Origin: Klebsiella indica
GTDB taxonomy: Bacteria; Pseudomonadota; Gammaproteobacteria; Enterobacterales; Enterobacteriaceae
Direction of reading: 5' to 3'
DNA length: 64,000 bases
NCBI RefSeq assembly: GCF_005860775.1
Contig: NZ_VCHQ01000025.1
Span: forward strand, 17,379-81,378
Part shown: positions 39,902 to 48,456 of the stretch, in pieces
Position numbering within the stretch: position 1 is the stretch's first letter
Layout: each line of letters opens with the position of its first letter
The notes under the pieces: model-generated
What the model was told of the DNA's origin: nothing
The model's database searches: none
What the model saw: only the letters and a program-made list of their open reading frames with translations
Translations under genes and position numbers: made by a program

Positions 39902-41407
39902 TCATACCTGCGACGGTATACTCTTACGAAATGCCCAAATCCCCCGAACGACAGGAGTGAGTAGCGTAATTGTTGCGAGAGCAAGCAATGCCAGCGTTAT
40001 TGGGCGAGTGTAGAGAAAATCCCAGCTTCCGGCAGAAAGAGACAGTGCACGGCGAAGATTACTTTCCGCCATCGGTCCCATAATCAGCGCCAGTACGACG
40101 GGCGAAGCTGGATAACCCCCTCTTTGCATAAAGTAGCCCACCACGCCGGCAATAAGCATAATCCCAACATCGAACAGGCTATTGTTCAGCGCATAGGTAC
40201 CCACTACGCAAAGTGCAAGGATAAGCGGCGTCAGGATATTGGTTGGAATTTTGACCACGTTACTGACCACTTTCAGGGATAAAAGCCCCAGAATTAGCAG
40301 CATGAAGTAGCAAAAGATCATGCCGATAAAAAGCGTATACACCATATCACCGTGTTCAGAGAACATGAGCGGACCTGGTTGCATTCCCTGTAACGTTAAT
40401 GCGCCTAGCATGATGGCAGTGACCGCATCACCGGGAATGCCAAGAGTCAGCATTGGCAGTAGTGCTCCGCCAGTACAGCCATTGGCACCGGCCTCACAGG
40501 AGGATACGGCCGTGATTTCTCCTTTGCCAAAGTTTTCTGGCGTTTTGCTAAAGCGCTTCGTCTCGTTATAGGCAACAAAGGCCGCGATATCGGCCCCGGC
40601 ACCGGGGATCATGCCAATAAATACACCTAGTCCGGCGGAACGGAGAATGGTGACCAGCAGACGCCGCATGATTTTCCATGGAAGCAGAAGACTGCCGATA
40701 ACCGCCTTTGTGCTGTGGCGGATATCGTCGTTTTTTTCCAGCGTTTTGAACGCTTCCGAGGCAGCGAACAGACCAATCATCACGGGGATAAAGGGCACGT
40801 TCATGAGTTCAATAAAACCGCCAGTAAAGCGGGGAAATCCTCCCATGGGATCGAGGCCGATGGTCGCAATAAGCAAACCGCTGATACCGGAAATTAGCCC
40901 CTTAATAAGTGACTTACCGGAGATGCTGGCGATAATGCTTAAACCAAATACGGCAAGAGCGAAGGACTCGGAGGCGCTGAATTTTAATGCCCATCCGGCC
41001 AGAATGGGGGCCAGAAACATCAACACGACAATACTCAATGTGCCTCCGGCGAAGGAAGAGAATGTCGCTGTGCTCAGAGCCATCCCGGCTTTACCTTGTA
41101 AGGTTAGTTCATAACCGTCGATCGCCGTTGCGGCTGCCGCAGGTGTCCCCGGGATTTTTAGCAATATCGCGGTTATCGACCCACCATAGACGCCGCCGAA
41201 AAAGACCCCACAAATCATTAATAAGCCCGATACTGGATCCATTCCGTAAGTGAAGGGGAGCAATATCGCGACGCCCATGGTTGCGGTCAGGCCTGGTAAT
41301 GCGCCAATCATAATACCCAGCATTACACCGAATGAGGCCAGTGCCAGCGCGATGGGATTAGAGAGTAAATGCATTAAGCCTTGAAACAACAGTTCGCTAC
41401 TAAACAT
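39902..41407 (-). CDS. Tripartite tricarboxylate transporter, large membrane subunit (TctA family)
   Basis: 501 aa with about 12 membrane helices. It is the main transport subunit of a TTT system. The family signatures are present: GALPGLTATMGVAILLPFTYG near residue 35-55, GGVYGGSITAILLKIPGTPAAAAT, and the repeat-related GMIPGAGADIAAFVAYNE and LTLGIPGDAVTAIMLG. Last gene of the six-gene cluster, 12 bp after tctB. TctA proteins are known for citrate and similar acids; in this context the cargo is probably a sugar acid (inference). Confidence 0.92.
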   Translation of the reverse strand: MFSSELLFQGLMHLLSNPIALALASFGVMLGIMIGALPGLTATMGVAILLPFTYGMDPVSGLLMICGVFFGGVYGGSITAILLKIPGTPAAAATAIDGYELTLQGKAGMALSTATFSSFAGGTLSIVVLMFLAPILAGWALKFSASESFALAVFGLSIIASISGKSLIKGLISGISGLLIATIGLDPMGGFPRFTGGFIELMNVPFIPVMIGLFAASEAFKTLEKNDDIRHSTKAVIGSLLLPWKIMRRLLVTILRSAGLGVFIGMIPGAGADIAAFVAYNETKRFSKTPENFGKGEITAVSSCEAGANGCTGGALLPMLTLGIPGDAVTAIMLGALTLQGMQPGPLMFSEHGDMVYTLFIGMIFCYFMLLILGLLSLKVVSNVVKIPTNILTPLILALCVVGTYALNNSLFDVGIMLIAGVVGYFMQRGGYPASPVVLALIMGPMAESNLRRALSLSAGSWDFLYTRPITLALLALATITLLTPVVRGIWAFRKSIPSQV

Positions 41408-41419
41408 ATCAGGCTCCGA

Positions 41420-41920
41420 TTATTCGAATAAAGAACCCGCCGGCAGCGGTACTTGCAGTGCTATCGAAAACAGCAGCCATAGAATCAACGTGATAGTGAT
41501 GGCGAGGAGCAGCGTTAGCCACAGCCGTTTCCGCTGCATGATTAACATCAGCACCGTTAAGAAAAGCGGTGTTGCAATGAGATATCCCACAAAGCTTAAT
41601 AGTACGATGTATGCCGCAACTATCCCGACGCCTGCTGCGACGCGAACATAGTGGGACGGCTCGTGATAAACGGTAGCTTCGTGATTTGTCAGCCAATCGC
41701 GGGCTACCAGCAGGATGGCCAGTACAATGAGTACAACTGCGTAAAATTTAGGGAATGCGCCCGCGCCAATGTCCGTCTCGATCGCCGTAGCCGGGAAATT
41801 GCGCGCAGTAATGATAACCGCGCATGCAATCACGCACAGTAGAGCCCCCACACTCATAACTATCGGGGAGATACGGCGATGCGGTACGGCTGAAGCGGAT
41901 GATTCAGTTTTCATCGACAT
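41420..41920 (-). CDS. Tripartite tricarboxylate transporter, small membrane subunit (TctB family)
   Basis: 166 aa with four hydrophobic segments (about residues 20-40, 59-75, 92-115, 120-155), the normal TctB layout. Family feature: the ETDIGAGAFPKFYAVVL stretch between helices 1 and 2. It pairs with the adjacent TctA-like subunit. The protein is poorly conserved in sequence, so the call rests on length, topology and neighbours. Confidence 0.9.
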   Translation of the reverse strand: MSMKTESSASAVPHRRISPIVMSVGALLCVIACAVIITARNFPATAIETDIGAGAFPKFYAVVLIVLAILLVARDWLTNHEATVYHEPSHYVRVAAGVGIVAAYIVLLSFVGYLIATPLFLTVLMLIMQRKRLWLTLLLAITITLILWLLFSIALQVPLPAGSLFE

Positions 41921-41935
41921 AACCGTACCTGCCTA

Positions 41936-42898
41936 TTATTTTTTAAGACCGAGTTTGGTCAGCAGTTCAGCAAAGTAAATCTGCTGCTCATTAATCTGTT
42001 GCTGGAAGGCAACACTATCAAGCCAGGCATAGTTCAGATTGAGCTTATTCAGGGCATCCTGGAATGCTGGTTCTTCAGCCGTGGCCCTGGCCGCGACAGA
42101 CAAGGTATCCACGATATCTTGTGGGGTATTTTGGGGTACGATCAGACCACGCCAGGTGCCAATAGAGAGATCGATACCTTGCTCTTTTAGCGTGGGGACG
42201 TCAGGCATATTTTTCATGCGTTCATCTGCCATGACCGCCAGCATTTTCAGTTTGCCAGCGTTGACATGGTTAATGACCTCTCCAGGGCTAACGGCGACTG
42301 CTTCAATATGTTTGCCCAACAAACCCGTGACCGCAGGCGCTGCACCATCGTAGGGAACATGTGTGAACTTCACGCCTGTTTTATCTTCCAGAGCTGCCGC
42401 GGCGAGATGCCAGATTGCTCCCGTGCCGGAGTTGCCGATACGCGCTTTGCCGGGGTTTTCTTTGGCCCACTGAAGGAACTCATCGATGGTATTCCATGGG
42501 GCGTCGGCACTGACAGTAATGGCGGCTGGATCCGCATTCAGACGAGCGATAGGTTTAAAGCTGTCAGTTTTGAAACTGACCATACCGAGGCTGGGCAAAG
42601 TGGTTAATTCGACGGTACCAAGACCGATTTTATAGCCGTTCGGTCGGGCGGTCGCGATTTCAGTAAAGCCAATAGCGCCACTGCCTCCTGGCTTATTAAT
42701 GACGCCAATACTAACGGGTAAATGCGGTTTTGCCGCGTCGGCGAAGGCGCGAGCCACCAGATCGGTACCGCCGCCAGCGGAGTAAGGAACAACAAGATCG
42801 ATCTGTTTGGTGGGATATTTAGCCGCTTGTGCAGGTAATGCGCTGAATAACGCCCCGGCGAACAGCGCAGCGGATAGACAGGTAAGATGTTTAATCAT
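41936..42898 (-). CDS. Tripartite tricarboxylate transporter substrate-binding protein (TctC family)
   Basis: 320 aa. Signal peptide MIKHLTCLSAALFAG...ALPAQA with AxA cleavage near residue 25, then a Bug/TctC periplasmic fold: YPTKQIDLVVPYSAGGGTD, NKPGGSGAIG, HVPYDGAAPAVTGLLG. The Asp of the GG-[GT]-D loop binds the carboxylate of the ligand in this family. ATG at 42898 follows AAGGGA; an in-frame ATG at 42934 lacks signal-peptide character. It should define the substrate of the system. Confidence 0.93.
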   Translation of the reverse strand: MIKHLTCLSAALFAGALFSALPAQAAKYPTKQIDLVVPYSAGGGTDLVARAFADAAKPHLPVSIGVINKPGGSGAIGFTEIATARPNGYKIGLGTVELTTLPSLGMVSFKTDSFKPIARLNADPAAITVSADAPWNTIDEFLQWAKENPGKARIGNSGTGAIWHLAAAALEDKTGVKFTHVPYDGAAPAVTGLLGKHIEAVAVSPGEVINHVNAGKLKMLAVMADERMKNMPDVPTLKEQGIDLSIGTWRGLIVPQNTPQDIVDTLSVAARATAEEPAFQDALNKLNLNYAWLDSVAFQQQINEQQIYFAELLTKLGLKK

Positions 42899-42936
42899 TG
42901 GGAATCCCTTATTATTGTTGAGATATATCGGCACGC

Positions 42937-43563
42937 TTAACGTGCGTGTGGTTGCCAGGTCGAGATAAATCTCCTGGCGGCCTGACGAACATCGTTTGCG
43001 CTATCGCCGGGCTTGTAGAGCGCTCCACCCAGCCCAAATCCATCCGCACCTGCGCTAAGGTAATCCGGCATTTTTTCCGGCGTAATGCCTCCAACAGGGA
43101 GAAGCGGTATCTGGGATGGAACGACGGCTCTCCATGCTTTGATGACTGCCGGTGTTATTTGCTCTGCCGGAAAAACCTTAATGGCATCCGCGCCATGTCC
43201 AATGGCGGCAAAAGCTTCAGTTAATGTGGCGGCTCCTGGCGTGCAGAGCAGTCCTGCTTTTTTAGCTGCGGTAATAACTGCACAGTCGCTATGAGGCATC
43301 ACAATCAGTTGTCCTCCAGCGTGTTTAATCCGTTTGACCTGCTCTGATGTCATCACCGTTCCGGCCCCGATCGTACAATCTGTCGGGAGCGCCTGACGTA
43401 GTTGCTGGATGCTGTCGTATGGCGTAGGGGAATTGAGCGGAACTTCAATAAGACGAAAACCCTCTTCATATAATGCACGTCCAATTTCTTGCACTTCATA
43501 TGTTTTTATGCCGCGCAAAATAGCAATAAGCCCATGTTTTTTAATACAACTAGTTAAGCCCAT
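42937..43563 (-). CDS. KDPGal/KDPG-type 2-keto-3-deoxy-6-phospho-aldolase (DgoA-like)
   Basis: 208 aa class I aldolase of the KDPG/KHG family. It would cleave 2-keto-3-deoxy-6-phosphogalactonate (or -gluconate) to pyruvate and glyceraldehyde-3-phosphate. Schiff-base lysine is K129 in ADAIKVFPAEQ, the acid/base is E40 in LIEVPLNSP; GAGTVMTSEQV and GLLCTPGAAT are family loops. LIEVPLNSP rather than the Eda-type sequence argues for the DgoA subgroup. ATG at 43563 has GGAG 8 bp upstream; it lies 13 bp after dgoK. I call it dgoA-like rather than dgoA because it is distant from E. coli DgoA. Confidence 0.88.
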   Translation of the reverse strand: MGLTSCIKKHGLIAILRGIKTYEVQEIGRALYEEGFRLIEVPLNSPTPYDSIQQLRQALPTDCTIGAGTVMTSEQVKRIKHAGGQLIVMPHSDCAVITAAKKAGLLCTPGAATLTEAFAAIGHGADAIKVFPAEQITPAVIKAWRAVVPSQIPLLPVGGITPEKMPDYLSAGADGFGLGGALYKPGDSANDVRQAARRFISTWQPHAR

Positions 43564-43576
43564 TCTTATTTCTCCG

Positions 43577-44551
43577 TTATGCATCGCTGATAAGCCTGGC
43601 GAGTGAAGCGATTTGCCATAAACCAGCGGCGGTGGCTTGCGCGATAAATTTAAGTGGGCGATCTGCGATTGCCTGGCGAAACGCTCGTTGATAGCGTTCA
43701 CACAAGTTGGTATTACCCGTTAGCATGATCGGCGTACATTGACGGCGTTCTTCGCTTATCAGTAGCGTCTGGCGAATACCGATAAGCTCATGGCCAATAA
43801 CTAATCCGGAAAGATAGTCCGCCTGCTGCTGGCTCGATATGTGCCCGGACAGGAGCTTTGTCCGCGTTGAAAACAGCGTGCAAAGCAGTCCGGCTTTCGC
43901 CTGACGAATCGCCGTTGCAACACCGTCATCAAAAGTCTGCCAGTCGGTTTCTGGCGTATTTTGCATGGTGGATCCAAGAATGGTGTGATGACGCAGGGCA
44001 TCAAATACCTCGCCGGTCATAAATGTATGAAAACTCAATACACAGTTTTGTTGCGTTAACGCCCATTTAGAGTGGGTCCCCGGCATCCCGATAATCATTT
44101 CGTCGGCGTTGTTATTTTCATTGCATAAAATGCCGAAAATTTGCGTTTCTTCACCGCGCATCACTTCCGGGTCACTGCCGTCGACTGCCAGTCCAGGCAC
44201 AATGGAGAGGCTTATGGAGTGGGTTATATTCAGACGGCAGAGTTGACTGGCAAGGCCCGTAAGGCTGGTTGGACAGGGTAAGTAGGTGGCCTCTTTCCAG
44301 CCCTGAGCGCTGCCAACCATGCCGCAGGCGATAACACTTGGGTTAGCCCCTGCTTGTAGCCAATCACTGCAGGCGGTAAAAAAGGTTTCGCGAAATGCGG
44401 CTATACGCCCCTCTTTATGCTCGGGAAGCTTCATAATGCCGTAAGGGAGTTCCCGGCATTCAAGCTGTTGGCCATTGTCACCGAGGCGATAGGCGCGCAG
44501 CGATGTTGTTCCCCAATCCAGCGCTAATAAACGGCTTTGGGTATCCATCAT
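43577..44551 (-). CDS. 2-oxo-3-deoxygalactonate kinase (DgoK-like)
   Basis: 324 aa of the DgoK family in the ASKHA (actin/Hsp70-like) fold. It would phosphorylate 2-keto-3-deoxygalactonate on O6, feeding the adjacent aldolase. Motifs: LALDWGTTSLRAY (phosphate 1 loop), GMVGSAQGW, VDGSDPEVMRGEETQ, and GMPGTHSKWA (catalytic region). Two ATGs (44551, 44548) are adjacent. E. coli DgoK is about 290 aa, so this is a somewhat longer branch. First enzyme gene after the regulator (47 bp). Confidence 0.88.
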   Translation of the reverse strand: MMDTQSRLLALDWGTTSLRAYRLGDNGQQLECRELPYGIMKLPEHKEGRIAAFRETFFTACSDWLQAGANPSVIACGMVGSAQGWKEATYLPCPTSLTGLASQLCRLNITHSISLSIVPGLAVDGSDPEVMRGEETQIFGILCNENNNADEMIIGMPGTHSKWALTQQNCVLSFHTFMTGEVFDALRHHTILGSTMQNTPETDWQTFDDGVATAIRQAKAGLLCTLFSTRTKLLSGHISSQQQADYLSGLVIGHELIGIRQTLLISEERRQCTPIMLTGNTNLCERYQRAFRQAIADRPLKFIAQATAAGLWQIASLARLISDA

Positions 44552-44598
44552 TTATATCTCTACCTCCCTTCATTATTACCTTCGTGAGGCGTGCAGGA

Positions 44599-45348
44599 TC
44601 ACCCGGCCCAACCCAGTTCTGCTGAAATAGCGCGAGCATGGGATTGCACAAGCGGGATGAGATCGTCCATTCGCTCTCGTGACATATAAGTTGCCGTACT
44701 CGCGACGGATATGGCGGCGATAAGCTGGTTTCGGGCGTCATAAATTGGGGCCGCCACGCAGCGGATTGTGGGTTCGTTTTCTTCCAGATCGAACGCGTAA
44801 CCGCGCAATACATAGCGCTGCATATTGGCCTGGAATCGTTCGAGGTCCTGCACATGCCCCTGGCGCAGAAAGAGTTCGTGTATCGCATCCGGATCGTCGT
44901 TAAGCAGCAGTGCTTTACCTATTCCGGTTAATGTCAGGGGCATTCGGTGCCCCGGACGCGAACGCATTTCCAGGCCGCGCTGGCTGTTGATCTTTTCCAG
45001 ATAAAGTACTTCGTCATTTTCGCGGATGCCCAGATGGACGGTGTCTTTGGTTGCATCTGCGAGTTTTTGTAGCCATGGTCGCGCCAGCGCCGGTAATGAA
45101 GTGGTATCCAGCGCGCGTGCACCTAATTCAATCAACCGTGGTCCAAGGTCATAGCCGGTATTTGTGGCATAACGCAGGTACCTTTTCTCCACCAGAGCGG
45201 AAGCCAGGCGGTGCGCGGTGCTCCTGGGCATAGAGGTAAACTCACTAATCGATTTTAAGTCTCTATAGCCTGCGGCTACGGCATCAATAACCGCTAATCC
45301 ACGCAGTAGCGTTTGGGCTCCTACGGTGTGTTGCATTTCCTTTTCCAT
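44599..45348 (-). CDS. IclR-family transcriptional regulator
   Basis: 249 aa. N-terminal winged helix-turn-helix (LLRGLAVIDAVA...SMPRSTAHRLASALVEKRYL) and C-terminal effector domain (GIRENDEVLYLEKI, RPGHRMPLTLTGIGKALL, IAAISVASTATYMSRERM), the normal IclR layout. It lies first in, and on the same strand as, the dgoK-dgoA-tctCBA genes and probably controls them. E. coli dgo uses the GntR-type DgoR instead. A start at the second Met (45336) is possible. Its promoter must lie in 45349-45460. Confidence 0.9.
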   Translation of the reverse strand: MEKEMQHTVGAQTLLRGLAVIDAVAAGYRDLKSISEFTSMPRSTAHRLASALVEKRYLRYATNTGYDLGPRLIELGARALDTTSLPALARPWLQKLADATKDTVHLGIRENDEVLYLEKINSQRGLEMRSRPGHRMPLTLTGIGKALLLNDDPDAIHELFLRQGHVQDLERFQANMQRYVLRGYAFDLEENEPTIRCVAAPIYDARNQLIAAISVASTATYMSRERMDDLIPLVQSHARAISAELGWAG

Positions 45349-45563
45349 CGTTTCGACCTTTCTGAATATGCTGTGATTCTGGCTGACGTTATCTTTGATA
45401 ACGGTGATTTAATGCACAAATTCCCTATTTATAAGATATCATCCCTATATATGAGATTTTTATTGGATGTTTGCAGAGAACTTCTCAGGAAAACCCTTCC
45501 CAACTGGACGTTTGTACAGCACAATTCTATTTTGTGCTGTATGTGGTTGCCGCAGGGGGCGTT

Positions 45564-47012
45564 GTGGATATCTCGATTCTTATTAGTGCTGTTGTGGCGC
45601 TGGCCGTTGGGATTATCGTGGGCTGGCTGGCAACGAAAGCGCACGCCGATCAAATTCGTGCCGATCTGACAGAAGAGCGGCGCGAGCTGGATATTGAGCT
45701 GAGCGCGGCCCGTCAGCAACTGGCGCAAGAGTCCCACTGGCGAGAAGAGTGCGCGTTGCTGAATAATGAGCTGCGCAGCCTGCGTGATATCAACACCTCG
45801 CTGGAGGCCGATCTTCGTGAAGTGACAACCCGCCTTGAATCCACACAACTGCATGCGGAAGATAAAATCCGCCAGATGGTTAACAGCGAGCAGCGGCTTA
45901 GCGAACAGTTTGAAAATCTGGCAAACCGCATATTTGAGCACAGTAATCGACGCGTTGATGAGCAGAATCGCCAGAGCTTGCACAGCTTATTGACGCCGTT
46001 ACGCGAGCAACTGGATGGCTTCCGTCGCCAGGTGCAGGATAGCTTTGGCCAGGAAGCGCGGGAGCGCCACACCCTGGCGCATGAAATCCGCAATCTTCAG
46101 CAGCTAAATGCGCAAATGGCCCAGGAAGCGCTAAACCTGACCCGCGCGCTGAAGGGCGATAACAAAACCCAGGGCAACTGGGGCGAGGTGGTGTTGACCC
46201 GCGTACTGGAAGCATCAGGGCTGCGGGAAGGACATGAATATCAAACCCAGGTGAGTATCGAAACGGACAACCGCGCACGAATGCAGCCGGATGTTATTGT
46301 CCGTCTGCCGCAGGGAAAAGATGTGGTTATTGATGCCAAGATGACGCTGGTGGCCTACGAGCGTTACTTCAATGCTGAAGATGATTACAGTCGTGAGGCG
46401 GCGCTGCAGGAGCATATTGCCTCGGTGCGTAACCATATGCGCCTGCTGGGCCGTAAAGACTATCAGCAACTGCCAGGGCTGCGCTCGCTCGACTATGTTC
46501 TGATGTTTATCCCTGTAGAGCCCGCCTTCCTGCTGGCAATCGATCGTCAACCGGAGCTGATTAGCGAAGCGTTGAAGAACAATATTATGCTAGTGAGTCC
46601 GACGACGCTGCTGGTGGCATTGCGTACCATCGCTAATCTCTGGCGCTATGAGCATCAGAGCCGTAACGCGCAGAAAATTGCTGAAAGGGCGGGGCGTCTG
46701 TATGACAAAATGCGCTTATTTATCGATGATATGTCAGCTATCGGCCAGAGCCTGGATAGAGCTCAGGAAAATTACCGCCAGGCAATGAAAAAACTCGCAT
46801 CCGGGCGCGGCAACTTGCTGGTTCAGGCGGAATCATTCCGTGGTCTTGGCGTGGAGATCAAGCGTGGAATTAATCCGGAGTTAGTTGAACAGGCGACAGC
46901 ACAGGATGATAAATATCGCCTTACAGGCGATGCTAACTCACCGGAAGATAATGAATGTTCATCAGAATCTGCGGCTGCGGCAAGGCATGAGAAGCGCGCT
47001 CAGACACGTTGA
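45564..47012 (+). CDS. rmuC: DNA recombination protein RmuC (GTG start)
   Basis: 482 aa (E. coli 475). An N-terminal membrane helix (about residues 2-22), a long coiled coil (residues 30-170), and the RmuC PD-(D/E)XK-like domain: [39 protein letters not shown]. RmuC limits DNA inversion at short repeats. GTG at 45564 with AGGGGG upstream gives MDISIL, matching E. coli MDFSIM; the open frame from 45471 would add 31 residues. The C-terminal 40 residues are diverged. Confidence 0.92.
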   Translation: MDISILISAVVALAVGIIVGWLATKAHADQIRADLTEERRELDIELSAARQQLAQESHWREECALLNNELRSLRDINTSLEADLREVTTRLESTQLHAEDKIRQMVNSEQRLSEQFENLANRIFEHSNRRVDEQNRQSLHSLLTPLREQLDGFRRQVQDSFGQEARERHTLAHEIRNLQQLNAQMAQEALNLTRALKGDNKTQGNWGEVVLTRVLEASGLREGHEYQTQVSIETDNRARMQPDVIVRLPQGKDVVIDAKMTLVAYERYFNAEDDYSREAALQEHIASVRNHMRLLGRKDYQQLPGLRSLDYVLMFIPVEPAFLLAIDRQPELISEALKNNIMLVSPTTLLVALRTIANLWRYEHQSRNAQKIAERAGRLYDKMRLFIDDMSAIGQSLDRAQENYRQAMKKLASGRGNLLVQAESFRGLGVEIKRGINPELVEQATAQDDKYRLTGDANSPEDNECSSESAAAARHEKRAQTR

Positions 47013-47082
47013 AGCGTATGGGAAGTGCGCTAAACCTGTTACACTCAACGTACATTTTCTTAATAAGCAAGCAGGCATTGAG

Positions 47083-47838
47083 ATGGTTGAGGATTCACAA
47101 GAAACGACCCATTTTGGCTTTCAGACAGTTGCCAAAGAACAGAAAGCTGACATGGTTGCGCATGTATTTCATTCTGTCGCCGCAAAATATGATGTGATGA
47201 ACGATCTGATGTCGTTCGGTATTCATCGTTTGTGGAAGCGTTTCGCCATCGATTGCAGCGGCGTGCGTCGAGGGCAAACGGTGCTGGATCTGGCCGGTGG
47301 TACGGGCGATCTGACGGCGAAATTCTCGCGTCTGGTCGGCGAAAACGGCCGTGTAATGCTGGCGGATATCAACGACTCTATGCTGAAAATGGGCCGTGAG
47401 AAGCTGCGTAATACTGGCATCGTCGGCAATGTCGAATATGTCCAGGCTAACGCGGAAGCGCTTCCTTTTGCGGACAATACTTTTGATTGCATTACCATTT
47501 CATTTGGCCTGCGTAATGTCACCGATAAAGAAAAAGCGCTGCGATCCATGTATCGTGTGCTGAAACCGGGCGGTCGCCTGCTGGTGCTGGAATTCTCGAA
47601 ACCGATTATTGAGCCGCTTAGCAAGGCCTATGACGCCTACTCTTTCCATATACTGCCGCGAGTGGGGGAATTGGTCGCTAAAGATGCTGAAAGCTATCGT
47701 TATCTTGCTGAATCTATCCGAATGCACCCCGATCAGGACACCCTGAAAGCCATGATGCAGGACGCAGGTTTTGAAAGCGTCGATTATTACAACCTGACGG
47801 CAGGTATCGTTGCGCTGCACCGCGGTTATAAGTTCTGA
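47083..47838 (+). CDS. ubiE: Ubiquinone/menaquinone C-methyltransferase UbiE
   Basis: 251 aa, equal to E. coli. SAM-dependent methylation of demethylmenaquinone and of the ubiquinone ring. The SAM motif is [12 protein letters not shown]; family motifs [18 protein letters not shown] and [17 protein letters not shown] are complete. ATG at 47083; the upstream frame into rmuC is not used. First gene of ubiE-ubiJ-ubiB. Confidence 0.97.
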   Translation: MVEDSQETTHFGFQTVAKEQKADMVAHVFHSVAAKYDVMNDLMSFGIHRLWKRFAIDCSGVRRGQTVLDLAGGTGDLTAKFSRLVGENGRVMLADINDSMLKMGREKLRNTGIVGNVEYVQANAEALPFADNTFDCITISFGLRNVTDKEKALRSMYRVLKPGGRLLVLEFSKPIIEPLSKAYDAYSFHILPRVGELVAKDAESYRYLAESIRMHPDQDTLKAMMQDAGFESVDYYNLTAGIVALHRGYKF

Positions 47839-47850
47839 CAGGGGGACGCT

Positions 47851-48456
47851 ATGCCTTTCAAACCACTGGTTACCGCCGGCCTGGAGACGGTTCTCAATAC
47901 CTTTCTTTGGCGCGACAGGGCGCTTAAACCCGCCCGCCAGCGCCTGTTGGGGAAAGTGTTGCGCGTTGAGCTACAAGAACTTTCCGATCCTATTGTGTTG
48001 GTTTTTAGCGAACGCCAGGTGGATGTGCTGGGGGCATGGGAAGGTGAGTCTGACTGTACCGTAATGACGCGTTTTAGCGTTCTCCCGCAACTGCGCAACC
48101 GCCAGCAGCTCACGTCATTGATTCGTAGCGGCGATCTTGAAGTGCAGGGCGACCTGCAGGTTGTACAGAATACTATCATGCTGTGCGATCTGGCAGAGTT
48201 TGACCCGGCTGAACTGCTGGCGCCGTACACGGGCGATGTTGTTGCCGAAGGCTTTAGTAAAGTCTTCCGCGGCGGCGCTCGTTTTTTTCTTCATGGCGTT
48301 CAACGCCAGCAGCACTATATTGCAGAGGCGATTACCGAAGAGTGGCGCCTGGCGCCGGGCCCGCTGGAACTGGCCTGGTTTGCTGAGGAAAGCGATGCGG
48401 TAGAACGAGAGCTGGCCGTGCTGGAAAAACGGCTGGAAACGCTGGAGGGCAAATGA
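47851..48456 (+). CDS. ubiJ: Ubiquinone biosynthesis accessory factor UbiJ
   Basis: 201 aa. An SCP2 lipid-binding domain (about residues 15-110, [24 protein letters not shown]) and a C-terminal coiled coil ([22 protein letters not shown]). UbiJ with UbiK scaffolds late steps of ubiquinone synthesis. It overlaps ubiB by 4 bp. The 3' half encodes the sRNA EsrE in E. coli and Salmonella; I cannot place EsrE ends here. Confidence 0.94.
   Translation: MPFKPLVTAGLETVLNTFLWRDRALKPARQRLLGKVLRVELQELSDPIVLVFSERQVDVLGAWEGESDCTVMTRFSVLPQLRNRQQLTSLIRSGDLEVQGDLQVVQNTIMLCDLAEFDPAELLAPYTGDVVAEGFSKVFRGGARFFLHGVQRQQHYIAEAITEEWRLAPGPLELAWFAEESDAVERELAVLEKRLETLEGK

Noticed and set aside
43564..43701. Longer aldolase starting at 43701, inside the kinase gene
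   Set aside because: The added residues look like a frame shadow of the kinase, and GGAG sits 8 bp before 43563. The shorter form matches family length.
46885..47082. Extended UbiE reading frame starting inside rmuC
   Set aside because: The conserved protein begins at 47083 with 251 residues; the extension is an out-of-frame shadow of the rmuC 3' end.
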